A stretch of DNA of 64,000 nt from Franconibacter pulveris DSM 19144 (GCA_000621185.1 KK211223.1:64001-128000), one strand, 5' to 3'. Numbered from the stretch's first letter, positions 1-9,238 are shown. Notes: generated from the letters alone by a model not told the origin. Translations and numbers: made by a program.

Positions 1-1
1 A

Positions 2-1372
2 AATTCTGTGGTTAATAATAATGCTGAAATTCGATCTGGCGACCTCCTGGATATTCAGGCTTCTGGCACCGGTGATATTCAGAACCGTGGCGGTAAAATA
101 AGTGGCGGCAGCGTAAATATCAGAAGTGGAAAGTTTGATAACGAAAATGGACATATAGAGTCTAAATATATGACCTCCATGAACGGATCGACGCTGAATA
201 ACAAAGGCGGCGAAATCCACAGCGGTGGCGATGCCTGGTTAACTTATAACTACCATAACCGGCTTGATCCGAAAACAATCAGCCTTAACAATGAGCAAGG
301 CGTTATTGCTTCTGACGGCAGCCTGAATATCACGGCTACCACGCTGAACAATAATGCCGGGTTGCTTGACTCGCATAATGCGATCAATTTAAGCGGTATG
401 ACACTGATTAACACGCATAGCGCAGACTTTGTCGCAAGCGAAAACTGGCAACATGATTACCGTGATGAAGGCGGAATTTACGCTGGCGAAGGTAATATCA
501 GAGATACTCATAACCGCTTTGGCAGCCCGGTTTCCACTATTGCTTATAGCACTATCAATAACGAAAACGGACGTATTGTCTCTACAGGTAAGTCGACTCA
601 ACTCTATCTGAATGGTAACGATACGCTGAATAATAAAAACGGTGAGATAAGCACCAAAAACACGCTGAACATTGTGTATGGTACTACTGTAGACAACAGC
701 AATGGCACAATGGAGGCGGCGAAAGATGTGGCAATTGCTGCCAGTAACTTTGTCGCCGCTCCAGAAAGCGTGATTAAGGCTGGCCGTAACGCTACTTTCA
801 GCGTCTATAACCGCTTTGCAAACGAAGGTCTTATTCAGGCAGGCAATAACTTCAGCCTGAATATGCAAGGTGGTCATGGCCCTGTCTCTACCGATAATTA
901 CAACAGCGGTAAGATCGTGGCGGCTAACCAGGTGCAATTCCAGACCCAGCAGCATGACTTTGTGAACAAAGGCGAAATTAACGGCGCTAATGGCGTCAGC
1001 TGGACGGGTGACAAGGTGACTAATAAAGGCACTATTGCCAGCAATGGCGATATCTATTTCTCGCTTAAAAAGCTGACTAACGCCAAAGATGCTTCTATCA
1101 GCGGTAAATCAGTGGCGGTTACGCCTCGCACTGTTGTAGATAACCAGGGTTCAATTACGCCTGATTATGTTCCGCAGCCGCAGCCGCAGCCGCAGCCGCA
1201 ACCTCAGCCACGTCCGCAGCCGCATCCGGATGATTATCATGTCCCGGTTTATCCGCAGCCACAACCGCAGCCGCAGCCTCAGCCACGTCCGCAACCGGAT
1301 AACTATCACGTCCCGGTTTATCCGCAGTCCAGTAATAACAATACTGCAACAGCGGCTTACTACCGTCGTTAA
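2..1372 (+). CDS. Filamentous haemagglutinin-like adhesin, C-terminal part
   Basis: Partial gene: the reading frame is open to the left window edge, so at least 456 codons of a larger protein remain. The residues are rich in Asn, Gly, Ser and Thr with recurrent motifs such as LNNKGGEI, INNENGRIVS and LNNNAGLL, the pattern of haemagglutinin beta-helix repeats in two-partner-secretion exoproteins (FHA/HecA type). The last ~70 residues change to a Pro-Gln tract in two copies, each followed by a D(D/N)YHVPVYPQ block, then a Ser/Asn tail ending YYRR. The family is exported by a TpsB/Sec route and acts at the cell surface; export signal and partner lie outside the window. No CdiA-type toxin domain is visible at the C-terminus. 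Fairly sure of the family, not of the ligand. Confidence 0.8.
   Translation, partial: NSVVNNNAEIRSGDLLDIQASGTGDIQNRGGKISGGSVNIRSGKFDNENGHIESKYMTSMNGSTLNNKGGEIHSGGDAWLTYNYHNRLDPKTISLNNEQGVIASDGSLNITATTLNNNAGLLDSHNAINLSGMTLINTHSADFVASENWQHDYRDEGGIYAGEGNIRDTHNRFGSPVSTIAYSTINNENGRIVSTGKSTQLYLNGNDTLNNKNGEISTKNTLNIVYGTTVDNSNGTMEAAKDVAIAASNFVAAPESVIKAGRNATFSVYNRFANEGLIQAGNNFSLNMQGGHGPVSTDNYNSGKIVAANQVQFQTQQHDFVNKGEINGANGVSWTGDKVTNKGTIASNGDIYFSLKKLTNAKDASISGKSVAVTPRTVVDNQGSITPDYVPQPQPQPQPQPQPRPQPHPDDYHVPVYPQPQPQPQPQPRPQPDNYHVPVYPQSSNNNTATAAYYRR
1172..1327 (+). repeat. Tandem Pro-Gln coding repeat in adhesin
   Basis: Two imperfect copies of about 75-80 bp, each built of CCGCAG hexamers (Pro-Gln) followed by a conserved stretch encoding YHVPVYPQ. 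The second copy starts near 1253. Copy number of such tracts can change by slippage, altering the stalk or linker length of the adhesin. Confidence 0.85.
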
Positions 1373-1394
1373 TAGCGTTTCTGGATAGACTTAA

Positions 1395-1421
1395 ATGCCT
1401 CGCGTTGCGGGGCATTTTTTT
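1395..1421 (+). terminator. Intrinsic terminator of adhesin gene
   Basis: ATGCCTCGC / GTT / GCGGGGCAT stem-loop (one G-T pair) running directly into seven T residues, 23 bp after the adhesin stop codon. Confidence 0.85.
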
Positions 1422-1489
1422 ATGCGACAAGGCTATTAACAAAACGCGACTTCTGAAAATGAGCAAGGGAAGGGAGATATATTCAGGAT

Positions 1490-1517
1490 AAAAAAATCCG
1501 GGCCTGTTGACCCGGAT
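1490..1517 (-). terminator. Intrinsic terminator of uvrA
   Basis: On the minus strand ATCCGGGTC - loop - GGCCCGGAT followed by a T tract, immediately downstream of the uvrA stop codon. Confidence 0.85.
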
Positions 1518-1523
1518 GTAAAG

Positions 1524-4352
1524 CTATTGGTTCAGAAGCGGTTTAAGGAAGCGCGCAGTGTGCGACTCCTGACACTCCGCCACGGTTTCCGGCGTGCCGG
1601 ACACCAGAATCTCCCCACCTCCGCTGCCGCCTTCCGGCCCGAGGTCGACGATCCAGTCAGCCGTTTTAATCACGTCCAGGTTATGCTCGATAACCACAAT
1701 CGTATTGCCCTGATCCCGCAACTGATGCAATACCGCCAGCAGTTGTTGAATATCCGCGAAGTGCAGCCCGGTGGTCGGCTCATCAAGAATATAGAGCGTC
1801 TGGCCTGTGCCGCGTTTCGAAAGCTCTCGCGCCAGCTTCACGCGCTGCGCCTCGCCGCCGGAAAGCGTGGTGGCGGACTGGCCGAGACGAATATAGGTCA
1901 GGCCCACATCCATCAGCGTTTGCAGCTTACGCGCCAGCGCTGGCACCGCGTCGAAGAACTCACGCGCTTCTTCGATGGTCATATCCAGCACTTCGTGAAT
2001 GGTCTTGCCTTTGTATTTAATCTCCAGCGTTTCGCGATTGTAACGCTTGCCTTTGCACTGGTCGCACGGCACGTAAATATCCGGCAGGAAGTGCATTTCT
2101 ACTTTGATGACGCCATCGCCCTGGCAGGCTTCGCAGCGCCCGCCGCGTACGTTAAAGCTGAAACGACCCGGCGTATAGCCGCGTGAGCGCGATTCCGGCA
2201 CACCCGCAAACAGCTCACGTACCGGCGTAAAGACGCCAGTGTAGGTCGCCGGGTTTGAACGCGGCGTACGGCCAATCGGACTCTGGTCGATATCAATGAC
2301 CTTATCGAAGTGCTCCATGCCCTGCACGTCGCGATATGGCGCAGGTTCGGCGATAGTGGCGCCGTTGAGTTGGCGCTGGGCAATCGGGAAAAGCGTGTCG
2401 TTAATCAGCGTCGACTTACCTGAGCCGGAAACGCCCGTCACGCAAGTAAAGAGCCCCACCGGCAGCGTCAGCGTAACGTCTTTCAGGTTGTTGCCGCGGG
2501 CGCCAGTCAGCTTCAGGACTTTTTCCGGGTCCGCCTTCACACGCTCCTTCGGCACCTCGATTTTACGCTTGCCGCTCATGAACTGGCCGGTCAGCGACTC
2601 CGGCACCGCCATAATGGCCTCAAGCGGGCCTTCCGCCACCACCTGGCCGCCGTGCACGCCTGCGCCGGGGCCGATGTCGATAACATGGTCGGCGGCGCGA
2701 ATGGCGTCTTCATCATGCTCTACCACAATTACCGTATTGCCGAGGTTACGCAGGTGAATAAGCGTGCCGAGCAAACGTTCGTTATCACGCTGGTGCAAAC
2801 CGATAGAAGGTTCATCCAGTACGTACATTACCCCCACCAGGCCTGCGCCAATCTGGCTTGCCAGACGAATACGCTGCGCTTCGCCGCCAGAGAGGGTTTC
2901 TGCGGAACGAGACAGCGTCAGGTAGTTCAGGCCGACGTTGACCAGAAACTTCAGGCGGTCGCCAATCTCTTTCAGGACTTTTTCGGCGATTTTCGCACGC
3001 TGGCCGGAGAGTTTCAGATTGGTGAAGAAATCCATCGCATGGCCGATGCTCATATCTGAAATTGTCGGCAGCGCGGTGTTTTCGACAAACACGTGACGCG
3101 CTTCACGACGCAGACGAGTGCCTTCACAAGTCGCGCAGGGGCGGTTGCTGATGAACTTCGCGAGGTCTTCGCGCACGGCGTTGGATTCCGTTTCTTTATA
3201 GCGGCGCTCCATATTGTGCAGCACACCTTCAAACGGGTGACGACGTACGGACGTATCGCCGCGGTCGTTGATGTACTTAAACTCAATGGTTTCTTTGCCA
3301 GAGCCGAACAGCACCGCTTTTTGCACTGTCGCGCTCAGCGTATTCCATGGCGCTTCCACGTCGAACTTATAGTGATCGGCAAGCGAACGCAGCATCTGGA
3401 AGTAGTAGAAGTTACGGCGATCCCAGCCACGGATGGCGCCGCCAGCCAGGGAAAGTTCGCCATTCTGTACGACGCGGTCCGGGTCGAAATATTGCTGCAC
3501 GCCAAGGCCGTCGCAGGTCGGGCAAGCGCCAGCCGGGTTGTTAAACGAGAAAAGACGAGGCTCAAGCTCGCGCATGCTGTAGCCGCAAATCGGGCAAGCG
3601 AAGTTAGCGGAGAAGAGCAGCTCTTCAACGCTTGCGTCATCCATATCCGCCACCACCGCCGTACCGCCGGAAAGCTCCAGCGCGGTTTCAAAAGATTCCG
3701 CCAGACGCTGGGAGAGATCTTCACGCACCTTAAAGCGATCCACCACCACTTCAATGGTGTGTTTTTTCTGTAGCTCAAGCTTCGGCGGATCGGAGAGATC
3801 GCAGACTTCGCCATCAATACGCGCGCGGATATACCCCTGGCTTGCCAGGTTCTCCAGCGTTTTGGTGTGTTCGCCCTTACGTTCTTTGATTACCGGCGCA
3901 AGCAGCATCAGACGCTTGCCTTCCGGCAGCGCCAGCACATTATCAACCATCTGGCTTACCGTCTGCGCCGCCAGCGGGACGTCGTGATCCGGACAGCGCG
4001 GCTCGCCCACGCGGGCATAAAGCAGGCGCAGGTAGTCGTGAATCTCTGTAATCGTGCCGACGGTGGAACGCGGGTTGTGCGACGTCGATTTTTGCTCAAT
4101 GGAAATCGCGGGCGACAGACCTTCGATATGGTCGACGTCCGGCTTTTCCATTAGCGACAGGAACTGCCGCGCATAAGCGGAGAGCGACTCCACATAGCGA
4201 CGCTGCCCTTCGGCATACAGGGTGTCGAAAGCCAGTGAGGACTTACCGGAACCGGAGAGGCCGGTGACGACGATGAGCTTGTCGCGTGGGATAACAAGAT
4301 TGATATTTTTGAGATTGTGCGTGCGGGCGCCCCGTACTTCGATCTTATCCAT
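1524..4352 (-). CDS. uvrA: UvrA, excinuclease ABC subunit A
   Basis: Damage-recognition ATPase of nucleotide excision repair; a UvrA dimer loads UvrB at DNA lesions. 942 residues, against 940 in E. coli. Two ABC ATPase modules are visible: first Walker A GLSGSGKS at residues 31-38 and a second GVSGSGKST near residue 640, each with an LSGGEAQR signature ([15 protein letters not shown] and [15 protein letters not shown]). Zinc-binding CPIC/CPTC and CEAC/CDQC pairs are present in the inserted regions. The start is an ATG that gives the family N-terminus [16 protein letters not shown]. It is divergent from ssb, sharing a 230-bp intergenic region that contains a LexA-like box, so SOS induction is expected. 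Identification is certain. Confidence 0.99.
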   Translation of the reverse strand: MDKIEVRGARTHNLKNINLVIPRDKLIVVTGLSGSGKSSLAFDTLYAEGQRRYVESLSAYARQFLSLMEKPDVDHIEGLSPAISIEQKSTSHNPRSTVGTITEIHDYLRLLYARVGEPRCPDHDVPLAAQTVSQMVDNVLALPEGKRLMLLAPVIKERKGEHTKTLENLASQGYIRARIDGEVCDLSDPPKLELQKKHTIEVVVDRFKVREDLSQRLAESFETALELSGGTAVVADMDDASVEELLFSANFACPICGYSMRELEPRLFSFNNPAGACPTCDGLGVQQYFDPDRVVQNGELSLAGGAIRGWDRRNFYYFQMLRSLADHYKFDVEAPWNTLSATVQKAVLFGSGKETIEFKYINDRGDTSVRRHPFEGVLHNMERRYKETESNAVREDLAKFISNRPCATCEGTRLRREARHVFVENTALPTISDMSIGHAMDFFTNLKLSGQRAKIAEKVLKEIGDRLKFLVNVGLNYLTLSRSAETLSGGEAQRIRLASQIGAGLVGVMYVLDEPSIGLHQRDNERLLGTLIHLRNLGNTVIVVEHDEDAIRAADHVIDIGPGAGVHGGQVVAEGPLEAIMAVPESLTGQFMSGKRKIEVPKERVKADPEKVLKLTGARGNNLKDVTLTLPVGLFTCVTGVSGSGKSTLINDTLFPIAQRQLNGATIAEPAPYRDVQGMEHFDKVIDIDQSPIGRTPRSNPATYTGVFTPVRELFAGVPESRSRGYTPGRFSFNVRGGRCEACQGDGVIKVEMHFLPDIYVPCDQCKGKRYNRETLEIKYKGKTIHEVLDMTIEEAREFFDAVPALARKLQTLMDVGLTYIRLGQSATTLSGGEAQRVKLARELSKRGTGQTLYILDEPTTGLHFADIQQLLAVLHQLRDQGNTIVVIEHNLDVIKTADWIVDLGPEGGSGGGEILVSGTPETVAECQESHTARFLKPLLNQ

Positions 4353-4437
4353 TCACCTATCCTGGATTGAACGCTAATGCCTGGGTGTTTAAAGGACAAC
4401 CGGTGGCCAGAAACGGTTAATTATGACACAATTTAAC

Positions 4438-4453
4438 CTGAATGGATATCCAG
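4438..4453. promoter_or_regulatory. LexA (SOS) box, divergent uvrA/ssb
   Basis: CTGAATGGATATCCAG (reverse complement CTGGATATCCATTCAG) lies where E. coli uvrA/ssb carries its SOS box and matches the same 16-bp frame. Both half-sites deviate from CTGT...ACAG, so it may be a weaker operator. Confidence 0.7.
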
Positions 4454-4582
4454 TATTTGTTTGCAACAGTGTATACTGCGTGAACATTTCTGGAAGCTGG
4501 CTCGCGGGTATCACTCTCAGGGGCTGGCGTGATAGAATTGACTGTTTACACTATTTAGAAACGATTTTCAGGAGACACGATC

Positions 4583-5119
4583 ATGGCCAGCAGAGGCGTA
4601 AACAAGGTGATTCTCGTCGGTAATCTGGGGCAAGACCCGGAAGTACGCTATATGCCGAACGGCGGGGCCGTGGCGAACCTGCGCCTGGCGACGTCAGAAT
4701 CCTGGCGCGATAAGCAAACCGGCGAGATGAAAGAAGTAACCGAATGGCACAGCGTAGTGCTGTACGGCAAACTGGCGGAAGTCGCGGGCGAATACCTGCG
4801 TAAAGGCTCTCAGATTTATATCGAAGGCCAACTGCGTACCCGCAAATGGCAGGATCAGAGCGGTCAGGATCGCTACTCCACTGAAGTGGTGGTAAACGTG
4901 GGCGGCACCATGCAGATGCTGGGCGGCCGTCAGGGCGGCGGCGCGCCAGCAGGCGGCGGCATGGGTGGCGGCCAGCAGCAGCAAGGCGGCTGGGGTCAGC
5001 CGCAGCAGCCGCAGGGCGGCAATGCGCAGTTCAGCGGCGGCGCGCAGTCTCGCCCTCAGCAATCTTCGGCGCCGTCTAACGAGCCGCCGATGGACTTCGA
5101 CGACGACATCCCGTTCTGA
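4583..5119 (+). CDS. ssb: Ssb, single-stranded DNA-binding protein
   Basis: Binds and protects single-stranded DNA in replication, recombination and repair, and recruits partners through its tail. 178 residues, same size class as E. coli Ssb. The N-terminal OB fold (about 1-112) is nearly identical to E. coli; then comes a Gly/Gln-rich disordered linker (about 113-165) and the conserved acidic tip MDFDDDIPF that contacts partner proteins. The ATG follows AGGAGA at good spacing and gives the family N-terminus [16 protein letters not shown]. Divergent from uvrA, as in E. coli. Confidence 0.99.
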   Translation: MASRGVNKVILVGNLGQDPEVRYMPNGGAVANLRLATSESWRDKQTGEMKEVTEWHSVVLYGKLAEVAGEYLRKGSQIYIEGQLRTRKWQDQSGQDRYSTEVVVNVGGTMQMLGGRQGGGAPAGGGMGGGQQQQGGWGQPQQPQGGNAQFSGGAQSRPQQSSAPSNEPPMDFDDDIPF

Positions 5120-5166
5120 TAAAGACGTTCAACGCAATGTGATAAACGCATGCGCTGTCATAATAA

Positions 5167-5192
5167 AAACCCTGCCCCGGCAGGGTTTTTTT
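5167..5192 (+). terminator. Intrinsic terminator of ssb
   Basis: AACCCTGCC / GGCAGGGTT stem with a two-base loop followed by a run of T, about 50 bp after the ssb stop. Confidence 0.9.
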
Positions 5193-5359
5193 ACAGGCGC
5201 GATTTATTGAGATGACGCCAGAGGTAGACACGCTACCCCTTAATCAGCATTTCCACACAAGACGCAGGGTGTCATGCTTTTTGCTCCAGCCTGCCAGACG
5301 GTTTTTCCTGACTTACGCCAGCTGCCGCCAGCAGGCATCACCATCAAAGGAAAAGCGTT

Positions 5360-5704
5360 ATGACTGATGAGGAAAATCCTTTCACCGCTGCCTGGAGCCG
5401 CAACGGTAATTTACTTTGCCACGGTCACTGGATAATTACCTTCGCCGGAAAGCCCGTAACCCTGCCGCAACGCTGGCAGGACAAAGCGATGGGAACCTGG
5501 GGCATCTATTCTATTATCGATCCGGAAGATGAAACCTTTGCAGATGGCCTGGAAGAGGATGAGTGGATTGTCGAAAACGTCGAATGGCTGACGGACTGCT
5601 TTTTTGAAAACCACATTCCGCCTGAAGAGGACAATTATCGCTTTTTCTGGCGGGCCGTTAACCGGGCCGACTGGCGTTGCACCAGTTGCGCCGGCTGCAT
5701 GTAA
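5360..5704 (+). CDS. Small acidic protein of unknown function
   Basis: 114-residue ORF starting at ATG with AAAGGAAAAG as ribosome binding site, ending just before a terminator, so it looks like a real single-gene unit. I do not recognise the family. The protein is acidic and Trp-rich, with a DPEDETFADGLEEDEW stretch in the middle, and ends in Cys-Thr-Ser-Cys-Ala-Gly-Cys-Met, i.e. a CxxCxxC cluster at the extreme C-terminus that could bind metal. No signal peptide or membrane segment is seen. It sits between ssb and yjcB, an interval with no such gene in E. coli, so it is an accessory gene of this lineage. Confidence 0.65.
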   Translation: MTDEENPFTAAWSRNGNLLCHGHWIITFAGKPVTLPQRWQDKAMGTWGIYSIIDPEDETFADGLEEDEWIVENVEWLTDCFFENHIPPEEDNYRFFWRAVNRADWRCTSCAGCM

Positions 5705-5708
5705 AAGA

Positions 5709-5739
5709 AAAGCCTCCGCAGGGGAGGCTTTCAGTTTTT
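5709..5739. terminator. Bidirectional intrinsic terminator
   Basis: AAAGCCTCC / GGAGGCTTT stem with five-base loop; a T tract follows on the plus strand and TTTTCTTTT on the minus strand. It can end both the 114-aa gene and convergent yjcB. Confidence 0.85.
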
Positions 5740-5740
5740 A

Positions 5741-6019
5741 TCAGGTAATGACCATCGGCCATTCTGGCGGCGTATGGCTCATAATTTCCAGCATGACGTC
5801 TTTGATATGCGTCCACGTGGCGGCAAAGTCCAGCGACATCCCCAGCAGGCCGGTAGCGAACCAGCAGGAAGCTGCGATACCCAGGCCGCTGCTGATAAAG
5901 GCAAGCGCCTGATAATCCGATTTACGAAACTGCACATTAAGGGTGCTCGCCATAAACATAAGCACCGCACTTAAAATTTGCCAGCGCATCAGCACAACAC
6001 TGGTAGCCAGGGTAGCCAT
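5741..6019 (-). CDS. yjcB: YjcB, small inner-membrane protein
   Basis: Function unknown. 92 residues, very similar to E. coli YjcB (93 aa): MATLATSVVLMRWQ at the start, FISSGLGIAASCWFATGLLG in the middle and TPPEWPMVIT at the end. At least two hydrophobic segments (about residues 5-25 and 40-62) indicate an inner-membrane protein. I chose the ATG at 6019, preceded by GAGGAA at proper spacing, over an in-frame TTG one codon upstream. Upstream, about 105 bp from the start, is a perfect CRP consensus site, so cAMP-CRP control is plausible. Confidence 0.9.
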   Translation of the reverse strand: MATLATSVVLMRWQILSAVLMFMASTLNVQFRKSDYQALAFISSGLGIAASCWFATGLLGMSLDFAATWTHIKDVMLEIMSHTPPEWPMVIT

Positions 6020-6125
6020 CAACCGTTCCTCAAAGACACGTTTGCTACGTCCACGCAGCGCGTTAACGCGGGCTGCGTCGGTCGTAGGCCAGAAAAGGGA
6101 AAAAATTGCAGATTTACATCAAGAG

Positions 6126-6141
6126 TGTGAACTATATCACA
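6126..6141. promoter_or_regulatory. CRP binding site (perfect half-sites)
   Basis: TGTGA-ACTATA-TCACA, an exact match to both half-sites of the cAMP-CRP consensus, with favourable A/T flanks. It is about 105 bp upstream of yjcB (minus strand) and more than 1.1 kb from pdeC. Confidence 0.75.
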
Positions 6142-6681
6142 TTTGCTTTTTTGTTGACCAGTTCAAATTCTTTTTTTGATGTATCAACAAAAATTTTGAA
6201 TAAATAGGGGATCGTCCGGCTAAATAAATCCATGCTACAGCGCAAAAGCATGAGAAAACCGGTGAAATAACTGGCGCTATCGCCGTTTCAAACAATTTAA
6301 CGGAGCGAAGGAATATTTACAGACTACCTCTTCTGGATTATGCTCAACCCGAATTTAATTTTAACTGGCTTTATGCCACGCCGTAGTAATTCAGTGGTTT
6401 TGTTAGAGCAAAAATATATTATATATTTTTAAGTGGTCTTTATGCTTAAAAATACTATTTTTGACTGCCTTTTTAACGTAACTATTTTGTATATCGTTAA
6501 TTTTAGGCAGGCTGATACCAAGTAAAGACACACACAGCACCTAAGACATTGGTGCGCGTCTGTATGCGCACTGACAAAAAATTCACTAAGTTTATTTTTC
6601 TTACCGGTGAGCTGTGCACACCGTCGCCGGAACGCTTTTTCATATGCTATCGCTTGTACAGAAAAGGCGGCGCAGTAATCC

Positions 6682-6720
6682 AGAAAGGCTTTTACGCGGG
6701 TGGGGCGTGAAAGCCTTTCT
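6682..6720. repeat. Strong inverted repeat in non-coding interval
   Basis: AGAAAGGCTTTTACGC - GGGTGGG - GCGTGAAAGCCTTTCT: 16-bp arms with a single G-T position and a 7-nt loop, followed by TCTTATGG. Could be a terminator or part of a structured RNA; no gene clearly ends before it. Confidence 0.7.
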
Positions 6721-7244
6721 TCTTATGGCGAGTGCAATCCGCCTGCCGCAGGCTTCATCCTCGCGCTAAGTCTTAAATTGGGAAAACGCGTTGAGCACTA
6801 CCCGCGCAAGGCTGGTTTTGAACGTGTCGCGCCACCTCAGTGTTCAGGAAAGGTACTGCGCCCGCTCTGTTCCAGTTCAGTTTGTGTTCCTGCTCAAAAG
6901 CGCAGAAAAAGAGGCGAATGCAGGTCTGGGCGTTAACCAGGCATTTACCGCGGTCAGCGCGCTTATTTTTCCAGCAAATAAAAGAAATTTGCGTTAAAAA
7001 GATATTCCTGGGCAAAGTGGCGGAAATTTCTCCTGCGAAATGCATGAAATATTTCACTTAAGAAAAATTAAATGACCGTCACCATTTTCCTTACGGCAAA
7101 TTTAGTTATCCAGGCTTAAATATTAGCTTTATAAATTGAAATGCCTATTGCCAATGTTCGTTGATTCATGCAACGTAATCACCTGTTTGCGAAAGTGTCC
7201 TTTCCGCCTAAATGTGACACAGAGAGCAGGGATATGAGGCCATA

Positions 7245-8852
7245 ATGAATCACAGGGCACAACGTCAGGCGTTGCGAATTTTCGGCATCATCATGGTGAT
7301 CTTGCTCCCCGTGATGCTGACGCTATGGTTTGCCCATTTGCGAGCGGTAAATGAGACTCGCGATCATCTGCGTTCATTTGCGCAACTTGTGCTCGATAAA
7401 ACTGAAATCGTCGTGCAGGATGCCGATCTCGCGCGCGACGAGGCTGAACAATATCAGGGACAGGTTTGTACCCCCGCGCATCGCAATAATATGTTGGACA
7501 TCGTTCGCGGCCAATTATATGTAAACGATCTTATTTACGCCGAAGGGGATAACTTTCTCTGTTCGACGGTGATTGATGAGCCTTATACGATGTCGCGGGC
7601 CGATTATACGCGCGATGAAGATGTCGCTATTTATTATTATCGCGATACACCATTTTATGCGGGTCATAAAATGGTGTATATGCGCAAAGGAAATTATGTT
7701 GCGGTTATTAATCCTCTGGCCTACGGCGAGGTAATGACCAGTGATGCGGATTTAACTTACGGCGTTTATGATACCGCCACACGGCAATTCTTTTCATTAG
7801 GTGAACATGCCGAGCGCGATAAGCTCCTGCCATTATTGAATAATAAAGAAGATATTTTTCAGCAAGACGCTCATTTTTATTCCATTGCACATTCCGCTAA
7901 ACGCCCTATCGCGATTATTGTTTCCACTTCCGATGTGCGTTTCTATCAGGAATGGCATCGACAGATTTCTTTTATGTTGCCGCTGGGTTTCATCTGTAGC
8001 GCTGTTATTTTGTTGATATGGTCAAGAACGCAGCAGCAGTTTAATTCGCCACGGCGCTTATTACAGCGCGCGATCCAGAAGAGACAATTACGTCTGCATT
8101 ACCAGCCCATCATTGATATTCAGCGTGGGCTTTGCGTTGGCGCCGAGGCGCTGCTGCGCTGGCCCGGTTACAACGGGCAGGTCATGAGCCCCGCAGAGTT
8201 TATCCCGCTGGCCGAGCAAGAAGGATTAATCGCCAAAGTAACCGATTACGTAGTAGAAGAATTGTTCAGTGACTTAGGCGGTTACCTTGCTTCACACCCC
8301 GAAATTTATATCTCGATTAACCTGTCCGCTTCCGATTTCCACTCCTCACGCTTAATCGCTTTGATTGAAGACAAAAATAAACAATATGGCGTGCGCGCAC
8401 AGCAAATTAAAATCGAAGTGACGGAGCGAGGGTTTATTGACGTGCCGAAAACCACGCCAGTCATTCAGGCGTTTCGCCAGTCTGGTTTCGAGGTAGCGAT
8501 TGATGATTTCGGCACCGGTTACTCCAATTTGCACAATCTTTATTCGCTGAACGTGGATATCCTTAAGATCGATAAATCATTTATCGATACGTTAGCGACT
8601 AACAGCACCAGCCATCTTATCGTTGAGCATATTATTGAAATGGCGCAAAGCCTGCGGCTGAAAATCGTCGCCGAAGGGGTGGAGACCGCCGACCAGGTCA
8701 GTTGGCTGTTAAAGCGGGGCGTGCAGTATTGCCAGGGGTGGTATTTCTCCAAAGCGCTGGCTTCGCCAGAGTTTATCGCCTGGCTGAATCAGAGCCCCGC
8801 TGACACTCAGCCAGTCTGTTCCTCGCCCACCATTATGCATCAGGCGCTGTGA
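7245..8852 (+). CDS. pdeC: PdeC, membrane cyclic-di-GMP phosphodiesterase
   Basis: Hydrolyses c-di-GMP to pGpG, lowering the biofilm signal. 535 residues. First membrane segment about 11-31, periplasmic domain about 32-240 with conserved Cys75 (CTPAH) and Cys106 (FLCST), second membrane segment about 242-260, cytoplasmic EAL domain about 275-525. EAL signature is E301-A302-L303 in GAEALLRW; DDFGTGYSNL, LKIDKSF and AEGVET, all needed for catalysis, are intact. The two Cys correspond to the redox-sensitive pair of the CSS-motif domain in E. coli PdeC, although the motif here reads C-S-T. Same neighbours as in E. coli (yjcB upstream, soxS convergent). Its last 13 bp overlap the soxS 3' end. Confidence 0.95.
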   Translation: MNHRAQRQALRIFGIIMVILLPVMLTLWFAHLRAVNETRDHLRSFAQLVLDKTEIVVQDADLARDEAEQYQGQVCTPAHRNNMLDIVRGQLYVNDLIYAEGDNFLCSTVIDEPYTMSRADYTRDEDVAIYYYRDTPFYAGHKMVYMRKGNYVAVINPLAYGEVMTSDADLTYGVYDTATRQFFSLGEHAERDKLLPLLNNKEDIFQQDAHFYSIAHSAKRPIAIIVSTSDVRFYQEWHRQISFMLPLGFICSAVILLIWSRTQQQFNSPRRLLQRAIQKRQLRLHYQPIIDIQRGLCVGAEALLRWPGYNGQVMSPAEFIPLAEQEGLIAKVTDYVVEELFSDLGGYLASHPEIYISINLSASDFHSSRLIALIEDKNKQYGVRAQQIKIEVTERGFIDVPKTTPVIQAFRQSGFEVAIDDFGTGYSNLHNLYSLNVDILKIDKSFIDTLATNSTSHLIVEHIIEMAQSLRLKIVAEGVETADQVSWLLKRGVQYCQGWYFSKALASPEFIAWLNQSPADTQPVCSSPTIMHQAL

Positions 8853-9163
8853 CGGTAGTCGGAAGGCGTGCGGTCAAACTCCCGGCGGAAAATACGTGAA
8901 AACGTCTGCTGCGAAACGTAGCCGTAATCCATCGCGATATCAAAGATAGGCCGCCGGGTAGAGCGTAATTCCTGCGCCGCCAGCAGCAGGCGTCGTTGGC
9001 GAATATAGTCGCCCAGCGTCTGGCGCATCACCGTACGAAACATCCTCTGCAGGTACCACTTCGAATAGCCCGACTTCTTCGCCACCACGTCAATATTCAG
9101 TGGCTGGTCAATATGTTCATCAATCCATTCCGTCAGCGCGTGGATGATTTCCTGGTGTGACAT
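8840..9163 (-). CDS. soxS: SoxS, superoxide-response activator
   Basis: AraC/XylS-family activator of the superoxide and redox-cycling drug regulon. 107 residues, as in E. coli. It is a stand-alone DNA-binding domain with two helix-turn-helix units (NIDVVAKKSGYSKWYLQRMF about residues 20-42; IFDIAMDYGYVSQQTFSRIF about 72-92). The longer in-frame extension upstream was rejected because ATG at 9163 has GAGGATG as ribosome binding site and gives the family start MSHQ. Transcribed divergently from soxR over the SoxR operator; expected to be induced only when SoxR is oxidised. Confidence 0.98.
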   Translation of the reverse strand: MSHQEIIHALTEWIDEHIDQPLNIDVVAKKSGYSKWYLQRMFRTVMRQTLGDYIRQRRLLLAAQELRSTRRPIFDIAMDYGYVSQQTFSRIFRREFDRTPSDYRHSA

Positions 9164-9220
9164 AAGACATCCTCTTCGTTGATTACCGATTAGCCGTTCG
9201 TTGTGAGGCGGAGTATAATT

Positions 9221-9238
9221 CCTCAAGTTAACTTGAGG
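9221..9238. promoter_or_regulatory. SoxR operator within soxS promoter
   Basis: CCTCAAGTTAACTTGAGG, a perfect 18-bp palindrome identical to the E. coli soxbox. On the minus strand it lies between TTTACC and TATACT, which are 19 bp apart, the overlong spacer typical of MerR-family promoters. Confidence 0.97.

Larger units (their letters stand above)
6020..7244. other. Long non-coding interval yjcB-pdeC
   Basis: 1.2 kb without a convincing gene. It is AT-rich near 6100-6500. It holds a nested hairpin at 6053-6078, a perfect CRP box at 6126-6141, a 21-bp A/T palindrome at 6410-6430, a GTGCGC/GCGCAC hairpin at 6552-6571 and a strong 16-bp inverted repeat at 6682-6720. Short overlapping frames at 6700-7060 have no family resemblance. 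The interval could house a small RNA, but none is recognised. Confidence 0.6.

Noticed and set aside
1155..1466. Minus-strand Ala-rich frame opposite the adhesin tail
   Set aside because: Product of the CCGCAG repeat read backwards; no start signal.
6700..7061. Several overlapping short frames on both strands between yjcB and pdeC
   Set aside because: No ribosome binding site, no family resemblance, mutually overlapping.
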